Source of the DNA: Alphaproteobacteria bacterium
GTDB taxonomy: Bacteria > Pseudomonadota > Alphaproteobacteria > CAAHEQ01 > UBA3637
DNA: 33,779 nucleotides
Direction: 5' to 3'
Assembly (NCBI GenBank): GCA_017960645.1
Contig: JAGCYU010000030.1
Location: 1-33,779 of the forward strand
Below, one piece after another: positions 8,724 to 17,039 of this stretch. Under the pieces are notes generated by a model that was not told the origin of the DNA, searched no databases, and saw only the letters and a program-made list of their open reading frames with translations. Positions within the stretch are counted from its first letter, which is position 1, and the number at the start of each line of letters is the position of its first letter. The position numbers were made by a program, and so were the translations under genes.

Positions 8724-10781
8724 CTAAGCTAAAATAGGTTGATCCAAAAAGCCTGTCCAACGTTCTACTTCTTCTATATCAATCACACCCTGCAACATTT
8801 GAGAAATAGCATTTTCTCGTAATGTACGACCATTTAAATCGTTAATCCAATAATTCTGTGCTTTTTGAACTTCCCCTTTTAATGTAAGATTTAAAAAAGT
8901 AGAATCCGGCAAAATAAACTCAGCCACCGCAATACGTCCCTTCACACCTCGGAAATCGCAATCAGCACATCCCGGACCACGCAAATATGCATGCTCAACC
9001 CCAACATCCCCTAAGGCATTCCTTAATCGTTGAACAGAAGGATGCTCAGGATGCTGTGAAGCAGGAATACGACAGAAAGGACATAATTTTCTGAATAGAC
9101 GTTGGGCCAACATCCCCCGCATGATGGTAGGATCTTGTAATTTAAAATCTTCCACGCCCATATCTTTCAAACGCAATAAAATAGCACCAGCCGTATTTGC
9201 GTGCAAAGTCGTCCACACATTGTGACCAGACAATGCACCACGGAACGCCAAATCTGCTGCAGATAAGGTACGAATTTCTCCAATCATCAATGAATCTGGG
9301 TCAGAACGCAACGCCGCAGCCAAAGCTTTTGTAAATTCACGATCTTTTGCTTCTTCAATAGAAGCGTTCGTCACAGGCATCTGACGGGCCCCAGGAATAG
9401 GATATTCAGGAGGATCTTCCACTGTAATTAAGTTTGTTTCATAATTACGCTCTTGCAGCATAGCAATCATGTTTCGTTGCAAAGTTGTAGATTTTCCAGA
9501 TCCCGTTGGTCCAGAAACAATAACAATTCCCGTTGGAACAGCACGCAATTGATAAAACAAATCTATATCGCGTTTATTAAAACCTAAATCTGCAATAGCC
9601 GCTTCTGGAGACGCATTTGATTCATCTGCATACAACAAACGCATAACCACATAACGAGTACCAAACGCGATAGGGTTAAATTGCAAACGAATACCCAAAA
9701 CGTTTTTAGGCAAGACCAAACGCCCACCGGATCCACGCAATGGAGTACGCCCTAATTTTTGAGCTGCTTGATATTCATTTTGTGCATAGTTAGAATCGGA
9801 AATATCTGCAGAAGCAAAAGCCGCACGCACAAAGCTTTCGCCCCATTCTTTGTTATACTCCATTTCTGTTTGCATCAAACCGTTCACACGGAACATAACA
9901 GTCGTATGGTCCGCCACCACAATATGAATATCGGAAACTTGGTTCATAGCCGCACGAGAAATCACAGTCACAAAGTCACGTTGCATACGTGCTTGTTCTT
10001 TGTTTTCCTCTTCCGATAAAGCATTCGGATTGGCGCGCATCTGTACAGCATACTCATAGATATCCTTTAAAACTGTTGCTGTAACAAGCTCTGGCTCTCC
10101 GATTTGTAATCTGCGCTTTTTGGCAATATATTCAAAACCTAAAACACGCCCATCATATCGGTATTGATCCACAACAAAAAAACGACCATTGGAAAACAAC
10201 GCCAACATAGACCTGGTCTCTTCGTTCACAGGGAAAGAACTGTTAGCCATGGTAATACATTCATTTCCATTGGCATATAAATCTTTCAAGAATTGAACGG
10301 AAGAATAATCTTCAGGATCAGAAGATTCTGAATCATCTGTTTTTGCATCCTCTTCTGCCGAAGCCAAATCTGACTCTGTTACAGGAACATCCTTTTCCTC
10401 CACAGTTAATGGCGTCTCTGCAGTGATATTTTCTGGCTCAACAGCAGATTCTGTCGGGGGCTCTTGTTTTTGGGCCTCAGTGGGATAATCTTGCAAACTA
10501 GTCAAACTCTCGGATAATGGCACGGGCCTGGCCAAAATATCACTTTCGGAATATTGCACAGGAGCTTCTTGCCCATCAGCAGCAACATTCGCTAAGGACA
10601 CCGTATCCTCTTGCTTGGATGGATCTGTCTCTATTGGAGAATCAGTATTGATATCTGCCTTTGGTTCATCTAAATTTTGTACGGATGAATCTGTCTGAGT
10701 TTCAACGGAACCAGACTCTAAACCATCAACAGATGATTCTGGATTGGAATATATATCTGTTTTATTTGGTTGTTCATCCAT
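8724..10781 (-). CDS. pilQ: type IVb pilus assembly ATPase, PilQ-like
   Basis: 685 residues. A hexameric secretion ATPase of the GspE/PilB/VirB11 superfamily that powers pilus extension. Walker A is GPTGSGKS (424-431), Walker B 'DSLMIGE' (495-501), and the histidine box lies around 525-530. Cysteine pairs at 567/570 and 605/608 form the zinc site typical of assembly ATPases. The first 160 residues are an acidic Ser/Thr/Glu/Asp/Pro-rich segment, predicted disordered, longer than in the R64 protein as I recall it. No clear Shine-Dalgarno site precedes the ATG, which lies nine bases after the pilP stop, so translation may depend on coupling. Confidence 0.9.
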   Translation of the reverse strand: MDEQPNKTDIYSNPESSVDGLESGSVETQTDSSVQNLDEPKADINTDSPIETDPSKQEDTVSLANVAADGQEAPVQYSESDILARPVPLSESLTSLQDYPTEAQKQEPPTESAVEPENITAETPLTVEEKDVPVTESDLASAEEDAKTDDSESSDPEDYSSVQFLKDLYANGNECITMANSSFPVNEETRSMLALFSNGRFFVVDQYRYDGRVLGFEYIAKKRRLQIGEPELVTATVLKDIYEYAVQMRANPNALSEEENKEQARMQRDFVTVISRAAMNQVSDIHIVVADHTTVMFRVNGLMQTEMEYNKEWGESFVRAAFASADISDSNYAQNEYQAAQKLGRTPLRGSGGRLVLPKNVLGIRLQFNPIAFGTRYVVMRLLYADESNASPEAAIADLGFNKRDIDLFYQLRAVPTGIVIVSGPTGSGKSTTLQRNMIAMLQERNYETNLITVEDPPEYPIPGARQMPVTNASIEEAKDREFTKALAAALRSDPDSLMIGEIRTLSAADLAFRGALSGHNVWTTLHANTAGAILLRLKDMGVEDFKLQDPTIMRGMLAQRLFRKLCPFCRIPASQHPEHPSVQRLRNALGDVGVEHAYLRGPGCADCDFRGVKGRIAVAEFILPDSTFLNLTLKGEVQKAQNYWINDLNGRTLRENAISQMLQGVIDIEEVERWTGFLDQPILA

Positions 10782-10790
10782 ACTTTTTTT

Positions 10791-11708
10791 CTATTGTCCA
10801 TCATCAAAAGTTAAAATATATTCTGTCCCTTCAAATGCCATAACAACTTGTGTCGGGGTAATGCTTGTGATTACATCACCTGTGGCCAGCGTATCACCTA
10901 CACGCGCAATGGTCACTTTCTTTGATTCTACATTACGAACCTTAGCCGTCAAATTGCTATTAGTCCCTTGAACTGACAACAATGTATAAGCAGAAATTTT
11001 GCCCATAGCAGGAACTTCTTGATCAGACGCTGGAGCAGGTTTACTCTCATCAGTAGTAGCAACAACAGGAGCAGGAGGTGGCGTACGATCGGCATTCTGC
11101 AACATTTCCAGTTGCTTTTGCTCTTCAGCTTTATCCAAAGCACTTTTCATGCTTTCTTCCTCTGCGCGCAACTTTTCATTATCCAAACGAATTTTTTCTT
11201 GTTCTTGCCACCATTGAATACGTTGATGAATTAAATCTTCACGAGCTTTAATTTCATTTAATCTTGTTGTACGATACTCAGATTTAGCTTTCTCCAACGC
11301 TGTTTCGCTGCCAATTTTTTTAGCTTGTAAATCTAACAACGTTTTTGTTCTGTCAATATCTGCCATTTGTTGGAACACATCCGGATTCAAGCGACCCAAT
11401 AACTGTTCACTAGGGAAATCCTTTGATGATACAGATGGGGTCATAGGAGCTGGCGCTTCAATTTGAGATTCATCCAACCTTGGCAAAGGAGCCAATTCCA
11501 TGCTTCCCATAGAAGAACGTGCGGGGAAATCCACAGGCTGTCTGCCATCCAAATTAGGTGTAATTTCCTCCACCTCTGAAGGAGCCGTTTCAACCACTGC
11601 AACCGTTTCTTCAGCGGGTTCTTCACCTCCCTCTTCCTGAGCCCATGCCATTGAAGCACATCCCAATATAGAACTGATTAATAGAGCGTAAATAAACTTA
11701 TTTTGCAT
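10791..11708 (-). CDS. pilP: type IVb pilus biogenesis protein, PilP-like
   Basis: 305 residues. It has a signal peptide (cleavage likely after AWA at about residue 23), an acidic Glu/Ala-rich linker, a coiled-coil stretch (about 110-205, rich in Lys/Glu/Gln), and a C-terminal beta domain of about 80 residues ('ISAYTLLSVQGTNSNLTAKVR', 'VGDTLATGDVI'). This matches PilP proteins of R64-type pili, periplasmic factors thought to connect the inner-membrane complex with the secretin. ATG 11708 is preceded by GAGGGGAG and overlaps the end of pilO by 11 bases; an upstream in-frame start at 11747 is less likely. Confidence 0.78.
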   Translation of the reverse strand: MQNKFIYALLISSILGCASMAWAQEEGGEEPAEETVAVVETAPSEVEEITPNLDGRQPVDFPARSSMGSMELAPLPRLDESQIEAPAPMTPSVSSKDFPSEQLLGRLNPDVFQQMADIDRTKTLLDLQAKKIGSETALEKAKSEYRTTRLNEIKAREDLIHQRIQWWQEQEKIRLDNEKLRAEEESMKSALDKAEEQKQLEMLQNADRTPPPAPVVATTDESKPAPASDQEVPAMGKISAYTLLSVQGTNSNLTAKVRNVESKKVTIARVGDTLATGDVITSITPTQVVMAFEGTEYILTFDDGQ

Positions 11709-13032
11709 ATATTCTCCCCTCGTATTTCCATTGTACACTTGCGTCATTAGACGGATTAAATTCCATTTTTAATAATTCCAATCCAGTGAATTTTTCAAAG
11801 AAGCTTATCCATTCCCATGGGGTATATTCTGAATTAACTTGGAATTGGAAATAAGTATAGACTTTTTGGTTGGCAGGTCTGGACCCATCTGGCCGATTAG
11901 GCGGATCCAACAATTGTTGTTGTGCAAAACTAAACCCGCTTAAAGCCGGTGTTGCAAGCTTTAATTCTGTTAAATCTTCTTGCAACTGTGCCACAGTCCA
12001 CGTCGGTTTAGATGCCACCATAGGCATATTTGGAATATTGATAGAAGCAGACGCAGAACTTCCTCCTTGAGTCGTATCCACAATCAAAGAAGTAAATTGA
12101 TATTCTTCCAACGCAAACCGGAACCAATATAGCGATGGATTGGACTGACTTGTGAACGCTGTTGTAATGCTTTCCGGCGTACAAGTAATCGTTGATAATT
12201 TCCATCCCGGAATCTCAATAGATTTTAATTGATACACATTATTCCAGCACGTTTTGATAAAAGCATTTGTATCAACCATTTTTTCCCATGGCTGTGGCTT
12301 TTCTGGAGTTGGCTGAATCGGTTGAATATACTCGGGCGCCTTTTCTGGCTGAATCGGTGTAGATTGTTGCCAAACACGATTCCAGATCTGAACCGCCCAA
12401 AAGATGATAACCACAATAACTGCAATAATCAATAATGCAAAGACTAACAAAATCTTAGTCTTGCGTTCTGCGTTAATTTCTTGCAAACGAATTTTGTGAC
12501 CACGATCAACCAACTCTGTCAACGCTGTATGATCCGTTCCTTCAATATTCCAAGAAGAAGGAACGATCTTAAGCTCCCAATCCGGCACCGCCATCATAGA
12601 AGTAAAGGCACGCATTGCTTCTTCTTCTGTGGCGTATAAGATATCTTCTTCGGATAAGATTAAATCGTTACGGACAGCAACAAACCACCATCCCTCATCC
12701 AGCTTAAATACACCACAGTATGAAGAATAGTTTGCCAAACCAGAAGCAACTGTCGCCGCCAAAGAGGGCATACCATCGCGATGACCATAAGCTGTTTTAC
12801 CAATACCGTATTGAGATACTTGAACAGTACTGCGCCAGCAGTATAAATCGGCACCAGCTTCACTTTCAATAGCTTCACGGATTTCAGACAAAGGATCATC
12901 ATTACGCTGAATGGGTTGCCATAACAACCCAACAGCATATTTTTGACCGTCAATAACGACGACTCCATGGGTATCGTGCGCTGGCGCGATTTCATCCAAT
13001 AGAGACTGAGATGTCGTTACTTGTTCATCCAT
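11698..13032 (-). CDS. pilO: type IVb pilus protein PilO2
   Basis: 444 residues. Bitopic inner-membrane protein: a cytoplasmic domain of about 190 residues, one membrane helix (194-217), a proline-rich linker (about 222-250) and a periplasmic domain. The N-terminal part has the PilO2 pattern 'GVVVIDGQKYAVGLLWQPIQ' and 'DEGWWFVAVRN'. In R64 the gene order pilN-pilO-pilP-pilQ is the same. An AAAGGA site lies 8 bases before the ATG. pilO and pilQ both begin with Met-Asp-Glu-Gln, a coincidence or a shared recognition sequence. The alignment-complex role is inferred from the family. Confidence 0.83.
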   Translation of the reverse strand: MDEQVTTSQSLLDEIAPAHDTHGVVVIDGQKYAVGLLWQPIQRNDDPLSEIREAIESEAGADLYCWRSTVQVSQYGIGKTAYGHRDGMPSLAATVASGLANYSSYCGVFKLDEGWWFVAVRNDLILSEEDILYATEEEAMRAFTSMMAVPDWELKIVPSSWNIEGTDHTALTELVDRGHKIRLQEINAERKTKILLVFALLIIAVIVVIIFWAVQIWNRVWQQSTPIQPEKAPEYIQPIQPTPEKPQPWEKMVDTNAFIKTCWNNVYQLKSIEIPGWKLSTITCTPESITTAFTSQSNPSLYWFRFALEEYQFTSLIVDTTQGGSSASASINIPNMPMVASKPTWTVAQLQEDLTELKLATPALSGFSFAQQQLLDPPNRPDGSRPANQKVYTYFQFQVNSEYTPWEWISFFEKFTGLELLKMEFNPSNDASVQWKYEGRIYAK

Positions 13033-13046
13033 CCGTTTTTCCTTTC

Positions 13047-14723
13047 TTAATAATCACGCATCAATGCTTCTTGAGACAATGGTGATTGCAACACTTCGGG
13101 TGTAATTAACACGACCAAGACTTGGCGAGAGCTATCATTGACAGCAGAACCACCCAACAAACCAATCTTTGGTTTACCAACACCAGAAGAGTTTGTAGTA
13201 TCTTGTTGCCGTTCAAAGCCAGACAACACCAATGTATTTCCTGACCGCATCGCAACTTCTTGCAAGAAACCTGTTTGTGTCATTTCAGGCAATTGCACAC
13301 AGCTTTGTTCAGAGTCACTATCATTTTTAGTTGTATTATTGTCAGCATTGGTGTTATTATTGGTATTACCACCTTCTTCCGTTCCCCCATTTGTAGTGTT
13401 ATTTTCAGTATTGTCATTGTTTGTAGTATCAGTACTACTACCGTCACAGCTACGTTCCAAGTTCACTAAGTCAGTTAATGATAAGGAGAACATTAGCATC
13501 AAACGACCTTGATCCAATATCCGCGGTAACACATTGACAACCAAACCATAAGTCAACTCTTCAACCTCACGATCCACATCGGTCGTTTGATTATCGGAAG
13601 ATCCCGAACGTGTTACCGTAACTTCCTTAATATAGTTTCTCTTGGTTGTCACGTTAATCGGTGCAACTTTGTTATTCAATACAGTTGCCGTTGCTGTGTA
13701 AAGCAAACGTGTTTTTCCTTGCGTGGACAATGCATTAATAGTCGGCGTAATTGTCCAGTTACCGGACAAAATCGTCATAGCAAGACTTGCGCCGCTCGCA
13801 TCTGCTAATTTAGATGTGAATGTAGCCGGCCCCTCAAGATGACGCCCATTTGTCTGGAATACCGTTTTTAAATTCAATCCATAATTATCCGAATTATTTA
13901 GCGTTACCTGCAATAAACGTACGGTAATAGCAACTTGTCTGGACAACTTATCGTTCCAACCAGCAATATAGGCTGCCACTTTACGGATAATATGCGGCGT
14001 TGCTGTGACGGTAATTGTACCCGCTGGCTGGCTAAATGCCAATTTTGCATCCCCACCAGCAACTTGTTCAACACCTTCTTTAATGGTTGACCATACATCC
14101 AAATCTGTATCTACACTCAAAGAGCCGGATCCGCCACCTTCGCCCCCCATTGAAGCGCCAGACAAAGAAGCGCTCATGCTCGTCTTAGTTGGCAAAGCGA
14201 AAATAGTAAAGACTCGCGTTTCCTTTGTAAAGAAGGTAATCATACGATCTTTATATTTCCAATAGATATTATAGCGATTAGACAAATAATTCAATAATCC
14301 GCTTAATTTTCCCGTATAGCGCACAGGAACACTTTCCTCAGGAACCGCATTTTCCGCCTTTAAATCATCCAAATGGATAGGGATCTCCGTTAAATCTGTC
14401 ACCTGTTGCAACACATCGGACAATTTTGCATCCTCGGCAATAGCAATAGTAACACCATCATCTTTTTCATATTCAGGCGGCAGAGCATCCCCAGCCATAA
14501 TCTTAACGCTCTGGTTACCCAACCAAATATCGTTTCTGGAACGCACAGTATCTGTTGGTTCCGGCAAATCTGGGATCTGAGCCTGTTGCATATATTCTTC
14601 AACACGCTCCAATGTTGTTTCAATTTTTTTATCTGTTGCTGCAACATATTTATTACAAGCAGATAAAACAAATCCGCTTGCAATCAGAGCAAATAACGAT
14701 AAGGATATTTTTTTATTGAGCAT
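13047..14723 (-). CDS. pilN: type IVb pilus secretin lipoprotein, PilN-like
   Basis: 558 residues. Outer-membrane secretin that forms the pilus exit channel. A lipoprotein signal ends in LSAC (Cys23), as in R64 PilN. Ring-forming domains follow, with 'YTGKLSGLLNYLSNRYNIYW' around 135-155, and then the secretin beta domain from about 265, ending with 'RQVLVVLITPEVL'. An unusual Asn/Thr-rich insertion (residues 427-474) sits between Cys426 and Cys475 within the beta domain. ATG 14723 is six bases after AGGAGG and overlaps pilL by 11 bases; longer in-frame versions were rejected. Confidence 0.88.
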   Translation of the reverse strand: MLNKKISLSLFALIASGFVLSACNKYVAATDKKIETTLERVEEYMQQAQIPDLPEPTDTVRSRNDIWLGNQSVKIMAGDALPPEYEKDDGVTIAIAEDAKLSDVLQQVTDLTEIPIHLDDLKAENAVPEESVPVRYTGKLSGLLNYLSNRYNIYWKYKDRMITFFTKETRVFTIFALPTKTSMSASLSGASMGGEGGGSGSLSVDTDLDVWSTIKEGVEQVAGGDAKLAFSQPAGTITVTATPHIIRKVAAYIAGWNDKLSRQVAITVRLLQVTLNNSDNYGLNLKTVFQTNGRHLEGPATFTSKLADASGASLAMTILSGNWTITPTINALSTQGKTRLLYTATATVLNNKVAPINVTTKRNYIKEVTVTRSGSSDNQTTDVDREVEELTYGLVVNVLPRILDQGRLMLMFSLSLTDLVNLERSCDGSSTDTTNNDNTENNTTNGGTEEGGNTNNNTNADNNTTKNDSDSEQSCVQLPEMTQTGFLQEVAMRSGNTLVLSGFERQQDTTNSSGVGKPKIGLLGGSAVNDSSRQVLVVLITPEVLQSPLSQEALMRDY

Positions 14724-15936
14724 TATCATCCTCCTGAGTAGTGATAAGTAAAACACGATTACCATTGTAGAAAGTTCCAACAGGTGCAGGCATTGCACGT
14801 GCAAATGTCCGCAAAATCGCACTCGCCACATCCGTAAATGTACCGCGGAACACAACACCCGCCTCTAAAATATAGTCACGTTCAAGTTGCCAAACAATTG
14901 TCCATCCGGATTTTTCACCCCAATCTGTTAACAATGTGCGCAAAGATTCACCCTTCGGTGCTTCCCAATCGTGGACCGAAGTACCATAAGCAATCTTATG
15001 CGTCCGTTGAACGCTGGAAATAGGCGGTAAATCCACTTTTCTAGGACTAATCACAGTTTCTTTGACACGCGAAATTTCAATAATTGAACCATCTTCATTT
15101 TTATGAACAGTTGTTTCTTTTTGTGTAATAATAGAACCATCCGGTACATCTTTGACTGCATATTCTTTCACAGGCTCTTTTTCTACATAAGGAGGTGCAA
15201 TTTCGCTGGATTTTAACAAAGGAACTGCCACAGCTGGAATTTCCCCAGACGTTTTAAATGTTTCACTTGGAGCCAAAGCTTCAACTTTTGTTGGTGTTTG
15301 TGCATTTTGAGATTGCGTTGTTAGTGCAGCGGCAACAGGCGTATCTGACGCAACAGCAGGCTCTGGAGTGGCAACAACAACAGCTGGAGTTTCAGCAGCT
15401 TCAGTTGGTACAGAAGTTGTCACAACGACAACAGGCTTTTCATCAGGCACTACCGGCGCGGCAGGAGCTTCTGTTTGAGGGACTTGAGTTGGTGCCACAA
15501 AGGCTTCTTCCACTGGGACAGGCTGGCCATTTTCTGTGACAAGAACACTATTTGCAACCTTAACAGGAACTGGCGCTTGTACCGCTACAGTTGCGACCGT
15601 AGGAGCGGCCAGTGGTTGGGGAATAGCAACATTCTTTTGTACAACTGGTTGTCCATTCACTAAAATCAGCGTTTCATTTTGAGGAGTGTAGGGTTGAGAA
15701 ACGGCCAAAGGCGCAGTAGATGTACGTGCAATTGGTGCAACAGAATAAACTTTTCCGGAGGCATTTGCCATTTGAGTTGTCGTTGCGTCATACAAATTAT
15801 CGGCTTGATACAACGGATCGCACTGTTCGTTTGGAACAGAACAATCTATAAACACATTTTCTGCCTGGGCAGAAATCGCGCACAAAACAGCTGATAAATT
15901 TACCAACAGTACATTTTTTAATATATTTTTCTTCAT
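14713..15936 (-). CDS. pilL: TcpQ-domain pilus protein, PilL-like
   Basis: 407 residues. Signal peptide (cleavage near AQA, residue 24). A long low-complexity middle, rich in Pro, Val, Ala and Thr with several 'APVPV'-like stretches, covers about 60-230. The C-terminal TcpQ/PilL domain covers about 325-400 ('SLRTLLTDWGEKSGWTIVW' and 'GTFTDVASAILRTFARA'). TcpQ proteins assist secretin assembly or localisation in the outer membrane. The gene directly precedes the secretin gene, as pilL does in R64-type clusters. ATG 15936 follows GAGGGAG. The low-complexity part may be a periplasm-spanning linker. Confidence 0.8.
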   Translation of the reverse strand: MKKNILKNVLLVNLSAVLCAISAQAENVFIDCSVPNEQCDPLYQADNLYDATTTQMANASGKVYSVAPIARTSTAPLAVSQPYTPQNETLILVNGQPVVQKNVAIPQPLAAPTVATVAVQAPVPVKVANSVLVTENGQPVPVEEAFVAPTQVPQTEAPAAPVVPDEKPVVVVTTSVPTEAAETPAVVVATPEPAVASDTPVAAALTTQSQNAQTPTKVEALAPSETFKTSGEIPAVAVPLLKSSEIAPPYVEKEPVKEYAVKDVPDGSIITQKETTVHKNEDGSIIEISRVKETVISPRKVDLPPISSVQRTHKIAYGTSVHDWEAPKGESLRTLLTDWGEKSGWTIVWQLERDYILEAGVVFRGTFTDVASAILRTFARAMPAPVGTFYNGNRVLLITTQEDDNAQ

Positions 15937-15995
15937 CTTTCTCACTCCCTCTCTGTGCACCTTAGCGCATTTTTACATAAAATACAATCTTTTTT

Positions 15996-16850
15996 TTACC
16001 AAGTTAACGTTTTATGTGTCCGAATTGGCTTTATTCTCTCCTGAAATGGTTGAATTTGCGTCAATGTACCATTATGAGCATAGCTTAAAACAATTGAATT
16101 TTCATCTCTATCACTACTATAAACTTGAATTTGTTGCGCCGACAAACCAGACTCTACAGCAATTTGCAAAATCATTGCTAAACGAGCACGTTGTAAATTC
16201 CAATTATGATTGCTTAACCGTACAACAAGCACCAATCTCGGATCATACAGTACATAAGTGGCAAACAACTTGATCCATTTTAAATTTTGTGACGACAATC
16301 GCGCATCATTAGGTTGGAATGTAATACGCACATCCTTGGGAATAGTTGTGTTTTCTCCTTGTTGATGGCCCAGTTGTTGCAACAATTGTGAAGCATAATT
16401 AGACGGCATCACAAAAATTTTACGCGGAGGAATTTCGGGTTCTGCCTGTGGTGGAACAGGCGGCAATGGTGTTAACAATAAATTTTGTTTTTGTTCGTCT
16501 TTCTCTGGTTTTTGGGTACGTGGATAAAATGTATATTTTTTCATTTGCTCAAGCGAATTATCCGTAAAAGGAGTAAGGCCACTACCAACTGCAGGCAACT
16601 CTTGCATGGAGCCTGCTGTTCCAAAAATAGCTGTTAAGATATCAACATCTGTTGGCGCTTGCAATGAATTAAGAGGAACAGGAGTTTGCGTTGCTGTCCA
16701 ATAAGAAGGTAACAAAAAATCATCATCTGCTGCAGGATTAGCAACTAAAACATTTTGATTTACAGGAGTAATCTGAGCACCAGCAGAAACAGAATAACAC
16801 ACCAGAAACCCACAAAAAACTAAAAATTTCACTCCAAAATGCAAACGCAT
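15996..16850 (-). CDS. secreted OmpA/MotB-like protein, first gene of pilus operon
   Basis: 284 residues. A signal peptide ending near SAGA/GAQ is followed by a Pro/Gln-rich region with no recognised fold (about 25-160). The C-terminal region (165-260) resembles an OmpA/MotB-type peptidoglycan-binding domain: 'VRITFQPNDARLS' corresponds to the opening strand, and 'LQRARLAMILQIAVESGLS' to the 'LSxxRAxxVxxxLxxxG' helix. The key Asp of the usual 'SD' motif appears as Asn ('LSNHNW'), so peptidoglycan binding is uncertain. ATG 16850, with GAGG upstream, is preferred to 16862. Position suggests it anchors the pilus machine to the cell wall; this is inferred. Confidence 0.6.
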   Translation of the reverse strand: MRLHFGVKFLVFCGFLVCYSVSAGAQITPVNQNVLVANPAADDDFLLPSYWTATQTPVPLNSLQAPTDVDILTAIFGTAGSMQELPAVGSGLTPFTDNSLEQMKKYTFYPRTQKPEKDEQKQNLLLTPLPPVPPQAEPEIPPRKIFVMPSNYASQLLQQLGHQQGENTTIPKDVRITFQPNDARLSSQNLKWIKLFATYVLYDPRLVLVVRLSNHNWNLQRARLAMILQIAVESGLSAQQIQVYSSDRDENSIVLSYAHNGTLTQIQPFQERIKPIRTHKTLTW

Positions 16851-17039
16851 AAAACGCCTCATATTGCAAAATTACATGACTATTCGCTTTATGATACGCA
16901 GATAAAAGTTAATAATTGGTTAACAAATGGCATTTTTTATTAAAAATACTTGAAATTTTTACATCTTTCCAAACAAAGGATGCCCCCTCAAACAACAACT
17001 ACCTTTTCTTATATTCCCTAAGCATCCATCAAAATACAC

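Noticed and set aside
13299-13448. CRISPR-like or tandem repeat array
   Set aside because: Short Asn/Thr codon repeats within an intact secretin frame, with no regular spacer structure. No CRISPR array was seen anywhere in the window.
13138-13512. Plus-strand open frame of 124 codons
   Set aside because: Antisense of the secretin; its Val/Leu/Ser-rich run is the complement of the Asn/Thr-rich insert.
15258-15539. Gln/Leu-rich plus-strand open frame
   Set aside because: Antisense shadow of the Pro/Val/Ala-rich repeat region of the PilL-like gene.
7583-16850. Type II secretion or Dot/Icm-like system
   Set aside because: The TcpQ-domain protein, PilO2 and PilP in the order of R64 thin-pilus genes fit a type IVb pilus; no GspC/D/L/M or DotB/IcmE-type genes were seen.
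16851-16930. Promoter of the pilus operon
   Set aside because: A TATCAT-like box exists but no acceptable -35 at 16-18 bases. The operon probably uses an activator-dependent or alternative promoter that cannot be placed by eye.
16978-17027. Inverted repeat GGATGC...GCATCC after the kinase gene
   Set aside because: Six-base arms separated by about 38 bases and no T-run; too weak to call a terminator.
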